A DNA stretch of 64,000 bases from Agrostemma githago (lineage: Eukaryota; Streptophyta; Magnoliopsida; Caryophyllales; Caryophyllaceae): assembly GCA_958450325.1 (NCBI GenBank), contig OY288259.1, forward strand, positions 57,314,987 to 57,378,986. Reading direction: 5' to 3'. The notes below the pieces were generated by a model, which made no database searches, had not been told where the DNA came from, and saw only the letters and a list, made by a program, of their open reading frames with translations. Made by a program: the position numbers and the translations under genes. Below are positions 43,665 to 55,900 of this stretch, piece by piece; position 1 is the stretch's first letter; the number at the start of each line of letters is the position of its first letter.

Positions 43665-45669
43665 ATGGTGAAAGCTATCAGAGTCCACGAACATGGTGGT
43701 CCACAGGTAGCTTTATTTGTCTCTTCACTTTTCTTTTTTATTATTTATACTATATTATGCTACCACCCATCACCCAACTGTCAGCTGAATATAATAGCTG
43801 ATGATGATCCATCCACCTTCTGACTTCTGAGTTTATCTACTTGCGACAGAGGAAGCTTTATAGTGAAAAGTGATCACTTTATAATGGTCATCTGTACGTG
43901 TAAAATGGTCACTAAGCTACGATAGTAGAGTCACTACTTATAACGCAACCATTTTACGGTGAAAATTGATCACTTTATATGATCAACGATAGATTGTCTT
44001 AATTACTCGTGCTTTCTATTTTAACTAACATCAACCGAGACCATCCATTTTATAACTTCCTCATTTGTCTCATATTTGTGGTCATTATATTTTCTGATCC
44101 CATATTTTTTCCCCCAACTTTTATTTTCCACCACATATTATCAGTCGTTTAACTTTTGATGGAGGGGTAACCTTTTTTTTTTTAATACAAAAAATATAAT
44201 GTTATCTAACCTGGAATTCATTAATTGTGTGCTGTCCTCCTTACATGTAATTGTAATTCTAGTATGGAATTTACTAAGAGAGTAATAAAGATGAATGTGG
44301 TGTTGTGGTGGTGTAGGTTCTGAAATGGGAAGATGTAGAAACAGCGGAGCTGAAAGAGGGTGAGATTCGTGTAAGAAACAAAGCAGTGGGGCTCAACTTT
44401 ATTGATGTCTACTACCGCAAGGGAGACTACAAGCCTCCTTCACTACCCTTCACACCGGGAATGGAGGCGGCAGGGGAGGTGGTTGCAGTGGGTCCAGGAT
44501 TACTAACTGGAGTGCAAGTCGGAGATGTCGTTGCTTATGCTGGTAATCCTATGGGTTCATATGCAGAGGAGCAGATACTTCCTGCCACCAAAGCCGTGCC
44601 TGTTCCACCCTCTATTGATCCTGTTATTGCCGCGTCCATCATGCTCAAGGGTTTAACGGCTCACTTTTTAGTTCGTCGTAGCTTCAAGGTATATAATTCT
44701 CATTCTGATGTATGTGTTGCCGATGCTCAGTCTCTAACTTTGAAAACCTTAGGTTAAAGCTGGCCATACTGTCCTTGTTCATGCGGCCGCGGGAGGAGTA
44801 GGTTCTCTACTATGCCAATGGGCGAATTCCCTTGGCGCAACTGTCATTGGTACTGTTTCGACCAAAGAGAAAGCAATCCAAGCCAAAGAGGACGGGTGCC
44901 ACCACATCATACTCTACAACGAGGAAGACTTTGTCACTCGTGTCAATCAGATTACAGGGGGCCAAGGGGTAGAAGTTGTGTATGATTCTGTTGGAAAGGA
45001 CACTTTTCAGGTAAACTCATATGATAAATTTCCGATATGTCAAAGCTCAAACCAACCACCTTACCAGAACCGAAAGGGAAAATATAGGAAACAAAAACTA
45101 GATTGATACTCTAGAATAGGAGCAACCTCCGTCATTCTTTCGATCGGATTGTGGAGGTAAGTAGAAATCATTGAATTTCAAAACCACCTCAAGAGTTTTC
45201 GACATGGATGTCTAAAACTGGTATCATGAAAACAACATTTCATTCTACTTTGTGCAAGAACTAAAACAAAACTGGATTTACAGGCTTTGTTTGCGAATAT
45301 AGACTATTTGTAACCAACTGGTGAAAACTTGGCAAACTTTGGTGATTACAGGGATCATTGGACTGCCTGAAACTACGAGGTTGCCTGGTTATCTTTGGCA
45401 TGTCATCAGGCGCTCCTGATCCTATTCCGTTGTCTGCACTGGCCGTGAAATCCCTCTTCCTAACTAGGCCATCACTTTTCCATTACACAGCAACCCGAGA
45501 GGAACTACTCGAAGGTGCCGGAGAATTGTTTGAAAATGTGGCTAAGGGTGTCTTAAGGATTCGTGTTAATCACAAGTATCCGCTGTCCCAAGCAGCCGAG
45601 GCTCATTCAGCCCTTGAGAGCCGCCAAACAACAGGCTCCGTTGTGCTCATACCAGATGGTTCTTTGTGA
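43665..45669 (+). CDS. NADPH:quinone oxidoreductase, zeta-crystallin-like MDR family
   Basis: Exons 43665-43706, 44317-44688, 44753-45010 and 45352-45669 join in frame to 329 residues, the usual size. Enzymes of this medium-chain reductase branch reduce quinones with NADPH and bind no catalytic zinc. Seen: MVKAIRVHEHGGP start; GroES-like half with GLNFIDVYYRKGDYK and PFTPGMEAAGEV; Rossmann half with the dinucleotide motif HAAAGGVGSLLCQWA; GGQGVEVVYDSVGKDTF; and the C-terminal HPYPLSQAAEAH-like stretch (here HKYPLSQAAEAHSALESR). No cysteine ligands of the zinc-dependent branch are seen. Exon 1 encodes just 14 residues and is followed by a 610-bp intron. Confidence 0.93.
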
Positions 45670-46619
45670 TATCATAGCCTACTCTTGAGTCTTGAGACTG
45701 TATATTCAACTTCTAATGTATGATTTGTAATGTAAGATATGTGAGGGTGTTCGAGATAATTTCATGAGACAATAATTGCTCTTCATTAAACTACCAGTTT
45801 TGGTTTTGTTCGACTAATGTGGTCATGAGACAATATGCATCATTCTGGCTGGCAATATCTTTAGTAATGCAACATTTTTTTCCTACAGTTCTTTGAACTC
45901 AATTCACTTCAATTGAGTCAGTATCATTACGTTTTTTTTTTGTCTCAGTCAATTCAAACCATTCACTTCGGTTAATCCCACTTCAACCGGAAAAAAAAAA
46001 GAAAAAAAAATCGTAAAGGGAGAAGAAATTGTAAACAAGAAAGTTGCTGCAATGCAGGCTGCTACAGCAGTAAATATTTGCGGTCATGTGAATGAAGCAA
46101 CCAGGACCCTAAGTCCTAATTGTGGTCGAATATTCACGAGCACCTGATCAAACTAAATAAGCAGTACATGGTCCACCATCGTGTCCATAGTATTAAACAC
46201 GTTCAAGAAATTTAACAGATTGTGGTGGCTTGATCTCTGTTGTTAGGTCTTTAGCGCGGCCACTAACCTCAAAACATGGTTGCAGTCAATAGTACTTGAT
46301 ACGTCTACAGTGAAACCGTAACACAGCCAACGTTTAACAACATACGTGTGCTATTTAATTTTATGAGTTTCGAGCAAACCACGAAGAGTGAACCAAAGAT
46401 GAACAAGTAGTACATCTCCAATGATAAACGAGCATCTACGAATTCTCATAGCTACACAGTTAGCCTTTCTTCACAACAGCACACTAAGAGAAGTTTGACA
46501 CTGGCAGACTGTAGCAGAAAAATAAGGGAAACAAGTATTTCCAGAGTTGAAACTTCAGCATCCGTTGCCTTCAAGCTAGCTGCTACCCTCAGTGACCTTG
46601 AATGAGGATTGTATATTCA
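45670..46619. other. convergent intergenic region
   Basis: This is the 3' flank shared by the oxidoreductase gene (plus) and the elongin B-like gene (minus). No ORF or mobile element was recognised; a poly-purine A-rich patch lies near 45990-46030. Confidence 0.5.
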
Positions 46620-48731
46620 TCACCAATTGGAGCCACCATCAGCTTCGCGGGATTGATAGAAATCATTTGGCTTTACAATGTTGACATCTTCAAATTCATT
46701 GTCATCTGGTAGCAAAAAAAAAATCGAAGGTTGGGAACTTTAGGGTTGAAGAAAGTGCGGCTTGAACATAAATACGGAGTATAAGGAATCTTATTATACG
46801 TCTACGAAAATACATCCATGATCCATGTAATTATGTTTATAGTGTCGAATGCACTTATTGAAGTCAAATGAAGATGACTTATGTTTTGGCTGCTCACAGA
46901 AGAACTGAAATCAATTCTTTATTTTTTCGAAAAAATGAAATTTTCCTCAACACAAATAGAGTGGATTCAATCTCTGAGTTAGGGTATGCATAATCACGAT
47001 TTGACTTGATGTTACCACCATGAAGAGCCGCAGTTTCAGCTTCCAACAAAGCCTCAGCCAAAAAAACAAAGAAATACACAGCCCACATCCATCTAGTTTA
47101 AAATTTTTCCTGATATTCTTCTTCATAACAAAACAGCACCACAATATTTTAGTTTGTGCACGGAGAAATACGTCTGAGAGATATATTCAATAATTCTGAT
47201 AATAAAGCATAGATAAGGTCTCATAAGTCTTATTTCCAGCTTCACAAAACTAATTTATAAACGAGCATCCATAACGTACCCGGTTTCCTTCCATTTCATT
47301 ATGTTAGGGCTTGGAAAAGTGAAAACAATGTCTAGGTAATATATTTCCTCAAAATTTGTTGTGCACATGGCATCAATTTCATAAGATTTAACCCAATCAA
47401 GATTGCTTTCATTTCAGGGACAAACAAGCACAAAACCGAACAAATTGTGAGAATCTTAGGTAACAAACTCAGGAACCTTACAGTCAATTCGCAATGACCA
47501 ACTACGCCTACTTGTGTTTGGTGGCAGTGGCTATGAAGTGCGCAAACGTCTCTGGTAACGGGTTTCAAGGTTGGTACAAATCATTGGTTACAATTTGTTT
47601 GCTTTGACCACAAAGCATTTAAATTTAGATAAGAAATGAAAAGCAGGAAGCAGTAGAGCACCTTTTCTCAAAGTCAGGGCAACCACAGCGTCATTTTCAA
47701 CCTGAAATGGATGAATCATTCATTTTAATAACACTCAAAAGCACAACCAACAACGTTAAAGACTTTGGTGCTGGATTATAGCGTTAACTCAGAACATATT
47801 TTCCAATTAAACAGCAATTTTATGACTACCTTCTGATCTGCCAAAGTCTTTGCATCATCCAGAACATCTCCAGTATCAGCAATAATCAGCCGCTGGTCAT
47901 TAGCTGGCTGATCAATGAGGCCATGTAATTTGTGCTTAATCTCTAGCACTGTTTCAGTTGGATCACACTGAATGAAGTAGGTTGTGGTGCTACGCTTAAC
48001 ACGAATATACATAGCCTGAATCACAGAGCCAAACATAGGAAAACACAAATACATGTCACATACTTCAATCACAAGGGTCTACACTATAATCTCAGACGCT
48101 GATTTAATACACAGTACAATTCAAGTCATATGCTTATTGCATGCCGACTCATCATTCAGCGTAAATATTGGATGATAGCCCAAATGGACAGACATATCTC
48201 ATCATACATTTTAGGGATTCAAGAGAACCCCTGCATACCCAGCACCATAGTTTACACAATACAATTCCCCTCATCAGAGGGTTTCCACATTAGAATCGTC
48301 TGCATCGGCATTTAAACATAATAGCTGTATTACATTATCAGGAATTCCAGATTAGAATTTCGAACTTTGAAAAGGCAGAAACTTTTTCAAGAATTCAGCA
48401 TACCAAGTTACCCTATGTTTGCCTGTGTGTCCATTGTTCGATCCCCATCCCCGCTATTGCTATTGTAATGCGTTTAAGTTCGGACCAAAAAAAAAAACAT
48501 AGCATCATCCAAGCTCAAAACATTGGGACCCACCCAATTCCCAACTTCATTCCCATAAATAGTTCTTTAAATTTCGATACGTAGATGAGATGATCAATAG
48601 GGCAAACTGCATATGATGATTGATGAAGAAGAAACAAAAACCCATGAATCTAATTCGGGGAAAAAACGATAAAAATAAAGTATAAAATTACAGTAGTACG
48701 GAGTAGTAGTATGGAGTAATTGGGTTACCAT
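46620..48731 (-). CDS. elongin B-like ubiquitin-fold protein
   Basis: Exons on the minus strand: 48731-48729 (only the start ATG), 48015-47830, 47701-47662, 46705-46620, giving 104 residues. The sequence YIRVKRSTTTYFIQCDPTET, IKHKLHGLIDQPANDQRLI, KTLADQKVENDAVVALTLRK and DDNEFEDVNIVKPNDFY matches the plant elongin B-like/ubiquitin-like family. Elongin B partners elongin C in Cullin-type ubiquitin ligases in animals; the plant role is less clear. The first ATG ends exon 1 and the next codons are GCT ATG, so translation may start as M-A-M or at the third codon in exon 2. The 7.65-kb MULE begins about 175 bp upstream of the start. Confidence 0.88.
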
Positions 48732-48909
48732 ATTCTAGGGAGGGGAAGTCCAGGACCAGGAGGATGCGCAAAGCTGATAAGCTGCAGACTGAACAAAATT
48801 GATCTTAATTAAACAGAAAAGTGGGAAATAATTAAGTAAACAAGAAGTAATTAATGAAGGGATTGTTGAAATTAAGGATCAGGATGTTTGTGTTTAGCTC
48901 CTCATTTGG

Positions 48910-48968
48910 GTCGTCGGCGTTTCGGTTGGATCGTCGGCGCTTTAATACGTGAATTTACCTTATTGCCC
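48910..48968 (+). repeat. left terminal inverted repeat of the MULE
   Basis: It begins GTCGTCGGCGTTTC and contains the word TCGTCGGCG twice, then CGTGAATTTAC and TTGCCC. Its reverse complement is at 56500-56558 with a few substitutions. Confidence 0.9.
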
Positions 48969-49483
48969 TTGTATAATAATTCTTAATATAATTAATTGGT
49001 TTGGTTTATAAATCTAATCTTACGTTTCGGAGTATTAATTTGACACGTAAAATGAACGGTTTATGTGACACGTTTCCCCATGGACCTCGGAAATATTTTT
49101 GTAATAAAGAATAATATAATTGATTGGTGTTATTTATTTTAGTCTAATTTCCTGTTTTAGAGTTTAAATTTGTCCCATAAATCGAGGGAATCTTTTTTAA
49201 AATTTTCTATTTAAACCCTTCTCATACTTCATAGTTCATTTTCACTTCTTTCTCATCTCCTCCTATTCATTTCTTTCTCATTTCCTCCTAAACCACCTTA
49301 AAAAAGACTATTTTGTTTCTAAAACCGCTTTTCAAGGAATCGGCTGAACTAGTCCAATCAAGTAAGGTTTTTGTTTTTATATCTAGTAATTGATTAAGTC
49401 GATTTATAATTTTGTAATTAGTTTGTTTATGTCGTACTCGTGTAATTAGTTTGTTTATAATTGAATAAGTCGACTAATTGATG

Positions 49484-49818
49484 CAATTAGTTTGTAATAG
49501 TTGAAGACGATTTATATCTCGTAATTGATTCAAAAATCCGAAAATGACGGAAATAGTACGCGTGAAAATCGGTAAAACGTGGAACATACACGTTTTACCG
49601 ATCGGTAAAACGTGAAAAACTCACGTTTTACCGATCGGTAAAACGTGAAACATCCACGTTTTACCGATCGGTAAAACGTGAGTTTTTCACGTTTTACCGA
49701 TCGGTAAAACGTGGATGTTTCACGTTTTACCGATTTTCACGCATACTATTTCCGTCTTTTTCGGATTTTTGAATCAATTACGAGATATAAATCGTCTTAA
49801 ACTATTACAAACTAATTG
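49484..49818. repeat. 335-bp near-perfect palindrome enclosing the left palindrome array
   Basis: The outer arms (about 95 bp each) run CAATTAGTTTGTAATAGTT... inward and are mirrored at 49724-49818, with only three or four mismatches seen (for example GTTGAAGACG versus GTTTAAGACG). The centre is the array at 49561-49741. Confidence 0.92.
49561..49741. repeat. left array of 26-bp palindromes, 33-bp period
   Basis: The unit is CACGTTTTACCGA followed directly by its reverse complement TCGGTAAAACGTG. Four full units start at 49589, 49622, 49655 and 49688, with a half unit at each side. Spacers are always 7 bp (GAACATA, AAAAACT, AAACATC, AGTTTTT, GATGTTT); spacers 2 and 4, and 3 and 5, are reverse complements. 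Confidence 0.95.
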
Positions 49819-50509
49819 TTTAATGTGCTCGTAATATTTCCTATTTTAGAGAATACGTTTGATTTAAGTATAAAACACGTTATTAATTTTTATAATGTCA
49901 CGTTAATAATTATTATATTAAAGAAAACACGTAATTAATTTTTATAATGCCAATGAAGTAAGGTTTTTGTGATTAATTGATTAGGTGGATTTATAATTTT
50001 GTAATTAGTTTGTAGGTCGATTAATTTCAGTAATTGATTTGGATGCTCGCTATGTTAGTTCGATTTGTTGTTTGCGGCATGATTAGAGATTAGTTTACGG
50101 ATTGTAGGTAGAATTTGTCGGAGTAATCCAAAAAATTCGGAAATAGAATTACTTACTTTTTTACGTTTTTTCTTATTTACTCGTAATATTCCATATTTTA
50201 TGGAGTACGTTTGATTTAAGTATAAAACACGTTATTAATTTTTATAATGTCACGTTATTTTAGTATTGGACTACATATAAATAGATTACGTTTATAGGAC
50301 AAGTTAAACTTAGTTTGATGTGAAGGTGACGTATGAAATTTTCATCGATAATTTGTTTGTAGCCATATCTCAATGATAGCATGGACGTCGTAAATATTAT
50401 ATTGAAATATTAATCGTCAATGTATCGTTTTATGTTTTTTTGTTGTCCAATATGTTAGGGTAATAAGTGTGTAATAATTTCTGTATATATATAATTTTAT
50501 TTTAAACAG

Positions 50510-52608
50510 ATGGCGGATAAAGGTAAGAGTAAGGCCGAGGGTGACCGGGTTACTGGTAGGGTGGTGACGGCTTCTAAGCGTAGGGAGAGGGGTCAATCTG
50601 CCATGGGACCGTCGGAGGCGTCGGTTGGGGAACCAGTCGTTCCTGTAGCAGAGAGTAGGAGTACATCGGACGTACGCCCTCGGATCCGAATTATCCATCG
50701 TCATGCTCCGTCTTCACATGGGACGACCGTGTCGGGGGGCATTCCCGAAGAATCTCGGCCCACCCAGTCTCACGATCTTAACTTGTACTTCGACGACCAC
50801 GCCCGACAGTACGACATTCCGGAAGACACTCCCGTTGAGGACGACCAGCCCTTAGAGGAGGACAGTCCAGTTCAGAAGGGCGTTGTGTATAAGAGGGGGC
50901 CTGCTGGTCGGTTTGTGGGAACCGTCGGTTCGTCCAGCTCTACTGCTGACCGTAGATCGGAGAAGGACACGACTTGGCGCCTTGTGGGGCCTAGCCCCGG
51001 TGGGCCTATTGATCCATCGGTCATTCCGAGCTTCAGGGGTCACATTGCACGCCGCTTGTGGTCTGAGCCGGAGGTGCCATCGATCATGATTAAGAAGTAT
51101 GATCGTCCTCGGCATTTGAGAGCGTTGGCTGAATTTGATAATCACACGGAGACGTTCGCTGCCCTTCAGGAGAGTGGGTTGATGCAACTACGGTCATGTG
51201 TTCTTGAACGTTTAGACGTTCCGCTTATTACAGCGTTCGTGGAGAGGTGGCAGCCTGACACGAACACATTTCACATGCCGTTTGGAGAGATGACGATTAT
51301 GATGCACGATGTCGCTCGGATTTTGGGGTTGCCTATCCAGGGTCAGGCGTGTGTGGTCCGTAATGATGTAGGTGATCTTGTTGATTCGTGGGCCGCTGTG
51401 ATGAACTTCTTCGGGCGGACTGACGAGCAGATGAGGAGTTGTATGCCTGGATCTACAGCACCTATTTACAGGAATGGTGTTGTACTCTCGACAGTTGTGC
51501 ACTCATTGATGCGGACTGGGACCACTGCCCAGAAGGTGCAGGGGTATTTTATATCGTTGCTTGGGGACTTTTTGTTTGTCGATAAGTCCAGTGATCGGAT
51601 TCGTCCAGCCGTGTTTCCGTTAACGAACGAGATTCCAGCCATTCGTGGTTATGCATGGGGAGCGGGTACGTTAGCCTACTTATACAGGCAGTTGGGGATG
51701 TCCTCGCGGGTGGACTGCTCCGGTATTGCTGGTTGTCTGACTCTGCTACAGGTTTGGATTTGGGAGTACTTTCCAGATTTTCGACCGGGCAGTCCACGAG
51801 TCGTTTCACCGACGGCTCCACGCGCGATGGCCTGGACTGGTATTGGTCGACCTCTGCAGCAGGACGGCAAAGTGAAGGAGTATCGTGCGATTCTAGATCA
51901 TATGACAGCTGATCGTGTGATGTGGGAGCCATTTGGTCATCGACCGCAGCATATTCATGCTACCACCACCTTCATGGGAACGTTGCGCTTCATGGACATA
52001 GTTGAGCCATACCAGGCTGATCGGGTGCTTCGACAGTTAGGATGCGTGCAGATCATTCCTTCTACTATGCCTGCACTTGATGAGGAGTATCGGCCAGCGC
52101 ACGGAGGAAGGGGGTACAAGGTTAGGTACGGTGGCCGGTATGAGGATCAGCCGTGGACTAACATTCGGGCGCATCGCATAATTCCTAGAGCAATTTCCAA
52201 TGAATGTGAATACCCGGGGGAGATGGTTTCGGATTACATGGAATGGTACCTGAGAGTTTCTCATCCCCGGATTATACCTCCAGACGAAAACGAGGAGGAG
52301 GAACAGGCGATGATGACCGGGGGATCACAAGCGGTAAGAATTAGTAAAGTATTTACTCATTCATTTACGTATGTTTAATTGTATATATGATGTTGTCCAA
52401 CATTTATATATGGTTTTTATGTACTGTGTTTCAGGCGGCGGCCTCGTTGATGCGACGATTTGCAGAACTCGATCACTTCGTTGACGATCCGGAGGCCCGA
52501 CTAGCATTCGTGGACCAGCTGTACCAGTCATACAGACCGTTGCTTCCGCCTCCCCCCCCCCCCCCACCACGTACTTCGAAACGTGAGGGGAAGCGCGGCC
52601 GTCGTTGA
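50510..52608 (+). CDS. plant mobile domain (PMD) protein carried by the MULE
   Basis: Exons 50510-52333 and 52435-52608 give 665 residues (GSQA|AASLMRRF across the GT/AG intron). The central domain is the plant mobile/aminotransferase-like domain, also annotated 'phosphatase 7 long form homolog': ESGLMQLRSCVLERLDVPLI, FVERWQPDTNTFHMPFGEMT and MMHDVARILGLPIQG. MAIN/MAIL-type PMD proteins are cellular relatives linked to silencing and genome stability; transposon copies are known in plants. The N terminus is basic then Pro/Glu-rich. The C terminus has a Pro run from a C tract (52550-52564) and a basic tail (KREGKRGRR). ACAG directly before the ATG could be the acceptor of a 5'UTR intron. The gene converges on the transposase gene. 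Confidence 0.88.
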
Positions 52609-52843
52609 TTTGATTGTCACCGTGGATTATTTAGTATTTCGTTGCGTCATGGATTATTTAGTATTTGGTTTGTAACTTGTATGTTGGACTTGCTCCGGTA
52701 TTTTCATTTTCGTATTTCGTTCCCTTTTTATGTTGTTTTTTTTTTCGCAAGAAACTTTGAACTTGAATTTTCTTTAGTATGTTGTTCGTTTTTTTAATGT
52801 TGGATTCGTAATCAGCTGCATCATACTTTTTTGGTGTCTCATA

Positions 52844-52980
52844 CAAGCAGCAAGCTAAGTCACGAAAGTTTACACATAAGAACAAGTAGCAAGCTAAGTC
52901 ACGAAAGTTTACACATAAGAACAAGTAGCAAGCTAAGTCACGAAAGTTTACACATAAGAACAAGTAGCAAGCTAAGTCAC
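52844..52980. repeat. 39-bp minisatellite between the convergent MULE genes
   Basis: The unit contains AAGCTAAGTCACGAAAGTTT and ACACATAAGAAC; starts of AAGCTAAGTCAC are at 52852, 52891, 52930 and 52969. The last copy contains the stop codon of the transposase gene (TAG on the minus strand, 52974-52972). The other copies lie in its 3' region. Confidence 0.95.
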
Positions 52981-55900
52981 AATTGGGTTGTCTTTGGCTC
53001 CAGGGTAACCCATACTCGGGGGAGTTGGGAAGTAATCTGCCCACATGGCCTTCCACAATTTGTGACGCGCACGGAACAGGCCACGATAATGTGCTGTCGA
53101 TCGGTCACGATTACCTTTCCAAAGAGGATGTTTTCTCGGCATTGGGCAGTCGTCTGTCATGCGTAGCCTCAACCAATGTGCACCTGTGTTCATTATCCAC
53201 AACACTCCAAAAGGTGCATGGTTACCCGGCATGGCCCTCAAAGGGTAGTATGTAGCGCACTCCATTGTCGACGACAAGCGACAAATGACCCAATTGTGGT
53301 GTGTTGCGAAACCATACAGGTCAACGTCGTGGAGCCAGTGCGTTGACGGTACCGGATCTGGGCTCATTGTGCCTATACGCCACATTGCCGCCTCTACGCC
53401 TCCATCCAATGACACCGCGTACACGTTCAAGTATAAAGGGTCCTTGATCTCACCGAATAATACCATCCTCTGTTTTATGAAACTTGACTCATTACCCGTA
53501 GCAGCATGAGAGAAAACACGAAATCCGCAATGTCCGTCCCCAATAACATTATACCAGGCAATCAAAAAAGGGTACATGAAACCGACTAGGGACTCATAGA
53601 ACGGAAACGTGCCTGTAGTGTAGTTCAGTTCCAGGGGACCGTTTGGGGCAGAGGCCCACGATCCATCACTGGACTCAGTGTTAGCTTGCACGGACGGACC
53701 TGTTGTGTTTGTCGACTGCGACCCCAACGGAGTGGAAGACTTATCAGTCTTAGCAGTCTTCTTTCTAGCATGCTCTACTCCGCTCGGTAACCTACCCGTA
53801 CCTGATGACTTTCTCGGCTTAGGATTTGATGAAGGGTCGACTAACCCTGACTCCTCAGGATGTAACGCCGAATTCAAAACGTCGATGTAATGATCCCACA
53901 TGCATGGATCGCTTTTTCGAATCTCATCAATAAGCCCGTCTAAGGTGAGAACATCACTGGACGGCAAAGCTTCGTCCCCAGTGTACACAAGAGTTCTCCA
54001 GTACACGTGAACATCATCCAACTTCACACGACGTCCCTGAGCCAGTACTCTGTGCATCGTACACGCACACGGCAACCCACAAGTTGTCCTAAGAACACAA
54101 ACACAGTCGTCGTACACACGGTCACCCAACTTGTACATTCGAACCAATTCTGCCTCGAGCATCTTCAACGCCTTACGACTAACACGAAGATTCAATTTTT
54201 CGAGAACCGGTGGCAGGTGTACGACTCTTTTAGAGCGTGACTTCTCCAACTTCACTCGTATCGCTGAATGCTGACGACCGATCTGTTTGTCTATTCTTTC
54301 AAACAAGCGGTCCAATGTGGCGGTTGACGTACCAAGAGCTTTCTTAAGTGCTGCATGTGCGGACTCGACAATGGAGGTTGTCGTGTTCCCAAAATGGAGA
54401 ACTTGATTGGTGTATGCATGAAGAAAGTTTCGATCATATTTCTTCAACCAAGTATCAGTTATGTAAACCGGGATTCCAGTCCGCTCGTACCTTTGTCTGA
54501 AGTCATTCCAAGCTGCGACCAAATCTGGGACGGTATTGGCATACAGTACTCGTCCCCAACCATATTTCATGAAGTTCTCGACAGCAGATTTGCGCTTCCA
54601 CACTTTATGGGCACGGATTTCAATGCAGTTTGAAATATGCCAAGTACATAGAAAATTCTGGGTATATGGAGTTGGAAATACAAGAGGAATGGCCTCCACC
54701 GACCCCATTTCTCGATCGGTCAGAATGACATTCGGCACCTTATCACCAGTGAGCATCCGCAACTTACGCAACAACCATATATACGAAGGCTTGTCTTCAT
54801 ATCGGAGGAGGGCATAGGCGATGACGAAAGATTTTCGAACAGGTGTAATCCCAACCATCTCCACGAGCTTCATATCGTAGGTGTTTGTTTTGTACGTTGC
54901 ATCCATGAGCACGACTTGATGGTAAGTCCGGTACATTTTAACAGACTCGGGATGCGCCATGAATATACGCTCCACCTCCAACGTAATCTCATTCTCAAAG
55001 AAAAAGTGGACGTACTGCTCCCTACGCGCCAGAACAAGCATCTGCTCAACTGCGTTCCTCCCTTCTCTTGACGTAGCCCTCAATTTAGCCCCGATATTGT
55101 ATATCGTGTTTATCGAAGGTCGAGGTTTACCTGGGTTCATGTTATGAAGGCCCTCCAGAACTTTAGCCGGTTGAACATGCGCCTTCAGAGACGTAATAAC
55201 GAAATTCTTCTCAACATCAGTCAGAGCTGCTCGCCGACAATGACCGTCAGCGTACTCAAGTAACTTGTGATTATGTACGCCAGTTGGACCCATGGTAAGA
55301 ATCCATCTTTTCCGATCAAGGGTTTGACAGGCTTTCACCCAAAATCTGCAACCAATCTTCTTAGATTCCCTTGTACCTGTCTTCGGATTACCGTATCGAT
55401 CACACTTAAAGTAATTAGCGCCAAGATCTGAAAGCTCATCTCTTCGACTTTTACGCTGGTTGCTGGCTTTGACCAGGTTAATTCCGATGGCTGCCGCTAT
55501 TTCGTTAGCGTAATTAAAAGCTTCGTCCGAGCTACCGAAGGGGGGCGCAAATATGAAGCAGCAACGGTAGTCAATGCCGTCCCCACCGAAATCCTCCGGG
55601 TACACCTACACAAGCAATATTTTAGTAAACATTAGCTACAAAAATTCCTAAATCAAAAACAAAAACGACCCTTTTACACCGTCGCTTATAATGAAACTTA
55701 AAATAAATAAATAAATAAATAAATTCACGTTCGGTAAAACCAAAAAATAGGACAAAAAATAGGTCAAAACGTGGCAACATCACGTTTTATCGATCGGTAA
55801 AACGTGACGAATTCACGTTTCACGGATCGGTAAAACGTGAAGTTGTTACGTTTTACCGATCGGTAAAACGTGGCAACATCACGTTTTACCGATCCGTCAA

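Noticed and set aside
47332..47568. 78-codon minus frame in the elongin B-like gene
   Set aside because: Lies in the intron between 47662 and 46705 and has no similarity to the gene family.
49561..49741. CRISPR-like regular array
   Set aside because: Regular 33-bp spacing looks CRISPR-like, but repeats are palindromes longer than the 7-bp spacers, spacers are inverse pairs, and the DNA is a plant transposon.
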